From assembly GCA_029934175.1 (NCBI GenBank), contig JAOZMT010000122.1, positions 1 to 6,601 of the forward strand: 6,601 nt of DNA, read 5' to 3'. The notes beneath the pieces are model-generated. The model ran no database searches and was not told the DNA's origin. It saw only the letters and a list, made by a program, of their open reading frames with translations. A program made the translations under genes and the position numbers. This DNA comes from Victivallales bacterium. GTDB taxonomy: Bacteria; Verrucomicrobiota; Lentisphaeria; Victivallales; JAUVCU01. Of the stretch, positions 5,492 to 6,601 are shown piece after piece (position 1 is the first letter of the stretch; every line of letters starts with the position of its first letter).

Positions 5492-6521
5492 ACCTCCATA
5501 CAAAATAACAAGCAAAATGGTAAATGAAATATCTCGTATAAGTGAAGAACTTGTTAAATTAGAGTTTAATGAAAAAAAGTATTTAACTCCACTGCTTCGT
5601 AAAAAAAATAGAGTTAAAACGATAGCAGGAACTTTAGAAATAGAAGGTAATTTTTTAGGTGAAGAGAAAATCACAGCTATATTAGATGGTAAAAAAGTTT
5701 TAGGAACAATGCAAGAAATAAATGAAGTTGAAGGCGCTATAAATGCCTATAAAGAGTTGAATAAATATAAATATGATTCTCTTGATGATTTATTGAAATC
5801 TCATAAAATATTAATGATAAATCTATTAAATACTCCTGGACAATTTAGAAATGTAAATGTAGGTGTTGGAAAACATATTGCTCCGCCTGCTAATAGAGTG
5901 AATGAACTTATGGCTGATTTATTTGATTGGCTTAAAAATACAGATGAACATCCTTTAATAAAATCCTCTGTATTCCATTATGAATTTGAATTTATTCACC
6001 CTTTTTCTGATGGAAATGGTAGAATTGGAAGACTTTGGCAAACTGTTATTTTATATAACTGGAAAAAAATATTTTCTGCAATGCCGATAGAAAGTATTGT
6101 TAGAGATAGTCAGCAAGAATACTACAATGCTATTGAACAATCAACTAGAATTGGAGAATCAACGCCTTTTATTGAATTTATGATTAATATGATTAGTAAT
6201 TCTATTATAAGAGCTAAAAAGGAGCAAACTAAAAAAGAAGTTGTAAATGATACTTTAAATGTCCCTTTAAATGTCCCTTTAAATGTCCCTTTAAATGTCC
6301 CTTTAAATGCCCCTTCAGATCGGGAGTTTAAAATTTTAAAATTTATAATAAATAATAATAAAATAACTTCTAAAGATATCGCGAAAAAATTAAAAGTGAC
6401 TGATAAAACAATCAAAAGAGATATCGCAAAACTTAAAAAAGATAATAAATTAATCAGAATTGGAAGTTTAAAAAATGGATATTGGAAAGTAAATAAGATA
6501 AGTAAGCAAGGAGGTAAATAA
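5478..6521 (+). CDS. Fic-family AMP-transferase with N-terminal inhibitory motif and C-terminal winged helix
   Basis: This 347-aa protein should transfer AMP (or another nucleotide) from a nucleotide donor to a hydroxyl on a target protein. The catalytic motif is complete: HPFSDGNGRIGR at 174-185 (catalytic H174, phosphate-binding GNGR). An inhibitory (S/T)xxxE(G/N) motif is present as TLEIEG at 52-57, upstream of the core, so it is a class II Fic protein expected to hold itself off through E56. GKHIAPPANRV (132-142) fits the target-binding flap. Residues 257-279 form a linker with four NVPL units plus NAP. Residues about 281-345 form a winged helix-turn-helix (ITSKDIAKKLKVTDKTIKRD), suggesting DNA binding or autoregulation. 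It overlaps the DUF4276 gene by 14 nt and ends 1 nt before the next ATG. Many Fic genes sit beside restriction-type loci. Whether this one is toxin, regulator or passenger is not decided by sequence. Confidence 0.92.
   Translation: MEKYKPPYKITSKMVNEISRISEELVKLEFNEKKYLTPLLRKKNRVKTIAGTLEIEGNFLGEEKITAILDGKKVLGTMQEINEVEGAINAYKELNKYKYDSLDDLLKSHKILMINLLNTPGQFRNVNVGVGKHIAPPANRVNELMADLFDWLKNTDEHPLIKSSVFHYEFEFIHPFSDGNGRIGRLWQTVILYNWKKIFSAMPIESIVRDSQQEYYNAIEQSTRIGESTPFIEFMINMISNSIIRAKKEQTKKEVVNDTLNVPLNVPLNVPLNVPLNAPSDREFKILKFIINNNKITSKDIAKKLKVTDKTIKRDIAKLKKDNKLIRIGSLKNGYWKVNKISKQGGK
6253..6312 (+). repeat. Five 12-bp tandem repeats encoding NVPL units in the Fic linker
   Basis: The unit CTTTAAATGTCC is repeated four times without a change. 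A fifth copy differs by one base (T to C at 6310), which turns the encoded Val into Ala. The 12-bp period preserves frame and encodes one tetrapeptide, so copy number can vary without frameshift. The tract separates the Fic core from the winged helix. Confidence 0.95.
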
Positions 6522-6522
6522 T
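6508..6522 (+). promoter_or_regulatory. Strong ribosome binding site AAGGAGGT, within the right copy of the 13-bp repeat
   Basis: AAGGAGGT at 6508-6515 is a near-perfect anti-16S match, 7 nt before the ATG at 6523. Bases 6510-6522 (GGAGGTAAATAAT) repeat the sequence upstream of the Fic gene exactly. The stop codon of the Fic gene (TAA, 6519-6521) lies inside it. Confidence 0.7.
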
Positions 6523-6601
6523 ATGGCTATTGATATGACAGGTATTATAAATAAGAATGAATTTTTCACTCAACATTATTTGGCGGAAATTATTGAAAAC
6601 G
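6523..6601 (+). CDS. Start of a large gene, probably an Eco57I-type adenine methylase (partial, runs off the right edge)
   Basis: Only 26 codons are visible. They begin MAIDMTGIINKNEF and continue FTQHYLAEIIEN. The NEF-(Y/F)-T-HYL pattern resembles the start of large Eco57I/N6-adenine methylases encoded with SNF2-type helicases in DISARM-like and other restriction-type operons. This is recalled similarity over a very short stretch, and no methylase motif is in the window. The gene has the best ribosome binding site of the operon and follows the Fic stop by 1 nt, so it is certainly a co-transcribed coding region even if the product is uncertain. Confidence 0.55.
   Translation, partial: MAIDMTGIINKNEFFTQHYLAEIIEN

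Noticed and set aside
6253..6312. CRISPR array
   Set aside because: The 12-bp units abut with no spacers and are in frame inside a protein.
6122..6415. Minus-strand ORF with KGTF repeats
   Set aside because: It is the mirror of the NVPL repeat tract in the Fic gene. It has no ribosome binding site of its own and lies wholly inside a gene with a complete catalytic motif.
841..6601. Complete DISARM system
   Set aside because: Only a DrmD-like helicase and a possible methylase start are visible. DrmA, DrmB and DrmC are not in the window, and the AAA, DUF4276 and Fic genes are not standard parts.

Overview
The window comes from a strongly AT-rich genome (about 30% G+C by eye). It uses the standard code: TGA is a stop at three gene ends and TGG encodes Trp. 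Genes carry clear AGGAG-type ribosome binding sites, there is one textbook intrinsic terminator, and a sigma70-like promoter is plausible. This points to a low-GC bacterium; the sequence alone does not fix the phylum. All recognisable genes are on the + strand.

Region 1 (1-685) looks like the remains of an insertion sequence. It has a non-coding leader with GC-cored palindromes, a small basic protein resembling the accessory ORF that accompanies some transposases (DUF6788-like), a translationally coupled second ORF reduced to a few N-terminal codons plus a C-terminal tail, and a hairpin/T-run terminator. Region 2 (686-840) is an AT-rich promoter region with a good ribosome binding site.

Region 3 (841-6601, continuing past the right edge) is one tightly packed operon with no usable gaps. 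In order it encodes a 954-aa SNF2/RapA-type helicase related to DISARM DrmD-like helicases; a 396-aa RecF/OLD-like AAA ATPase; a 200-aa DUF4276-type TOPRIM-like protein; a 347-aa Fic AMP-transferase with an N-terminal inhibitory motif, a four-residue tandem repeat and a C-terminal winged helix; and the first 26 codons of another gene. That last start resembles the N-terminus of large Eco57I-type adenine methylases that travel with such helicases.

The best reading is the upstream part of a mobile anti-phage (defence) operon. A helicase plus DNA methylase core would mark self versus non-self DNA. The AAA/TOPRIM pair and the Fic protein sit between them and may act as a second effector module or a guard. 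The assignment as defence is inference from family associations. The combination and order (helicase, AAA, DUF4276, Fic, methylase-like) does not match any complete named system I can recall. Separate DNA-level oddities are four short palindromes of form TGCG-N5-CGCA inside the helicase gene, and a 13-bp direct repeat that brackets the Fic gene.
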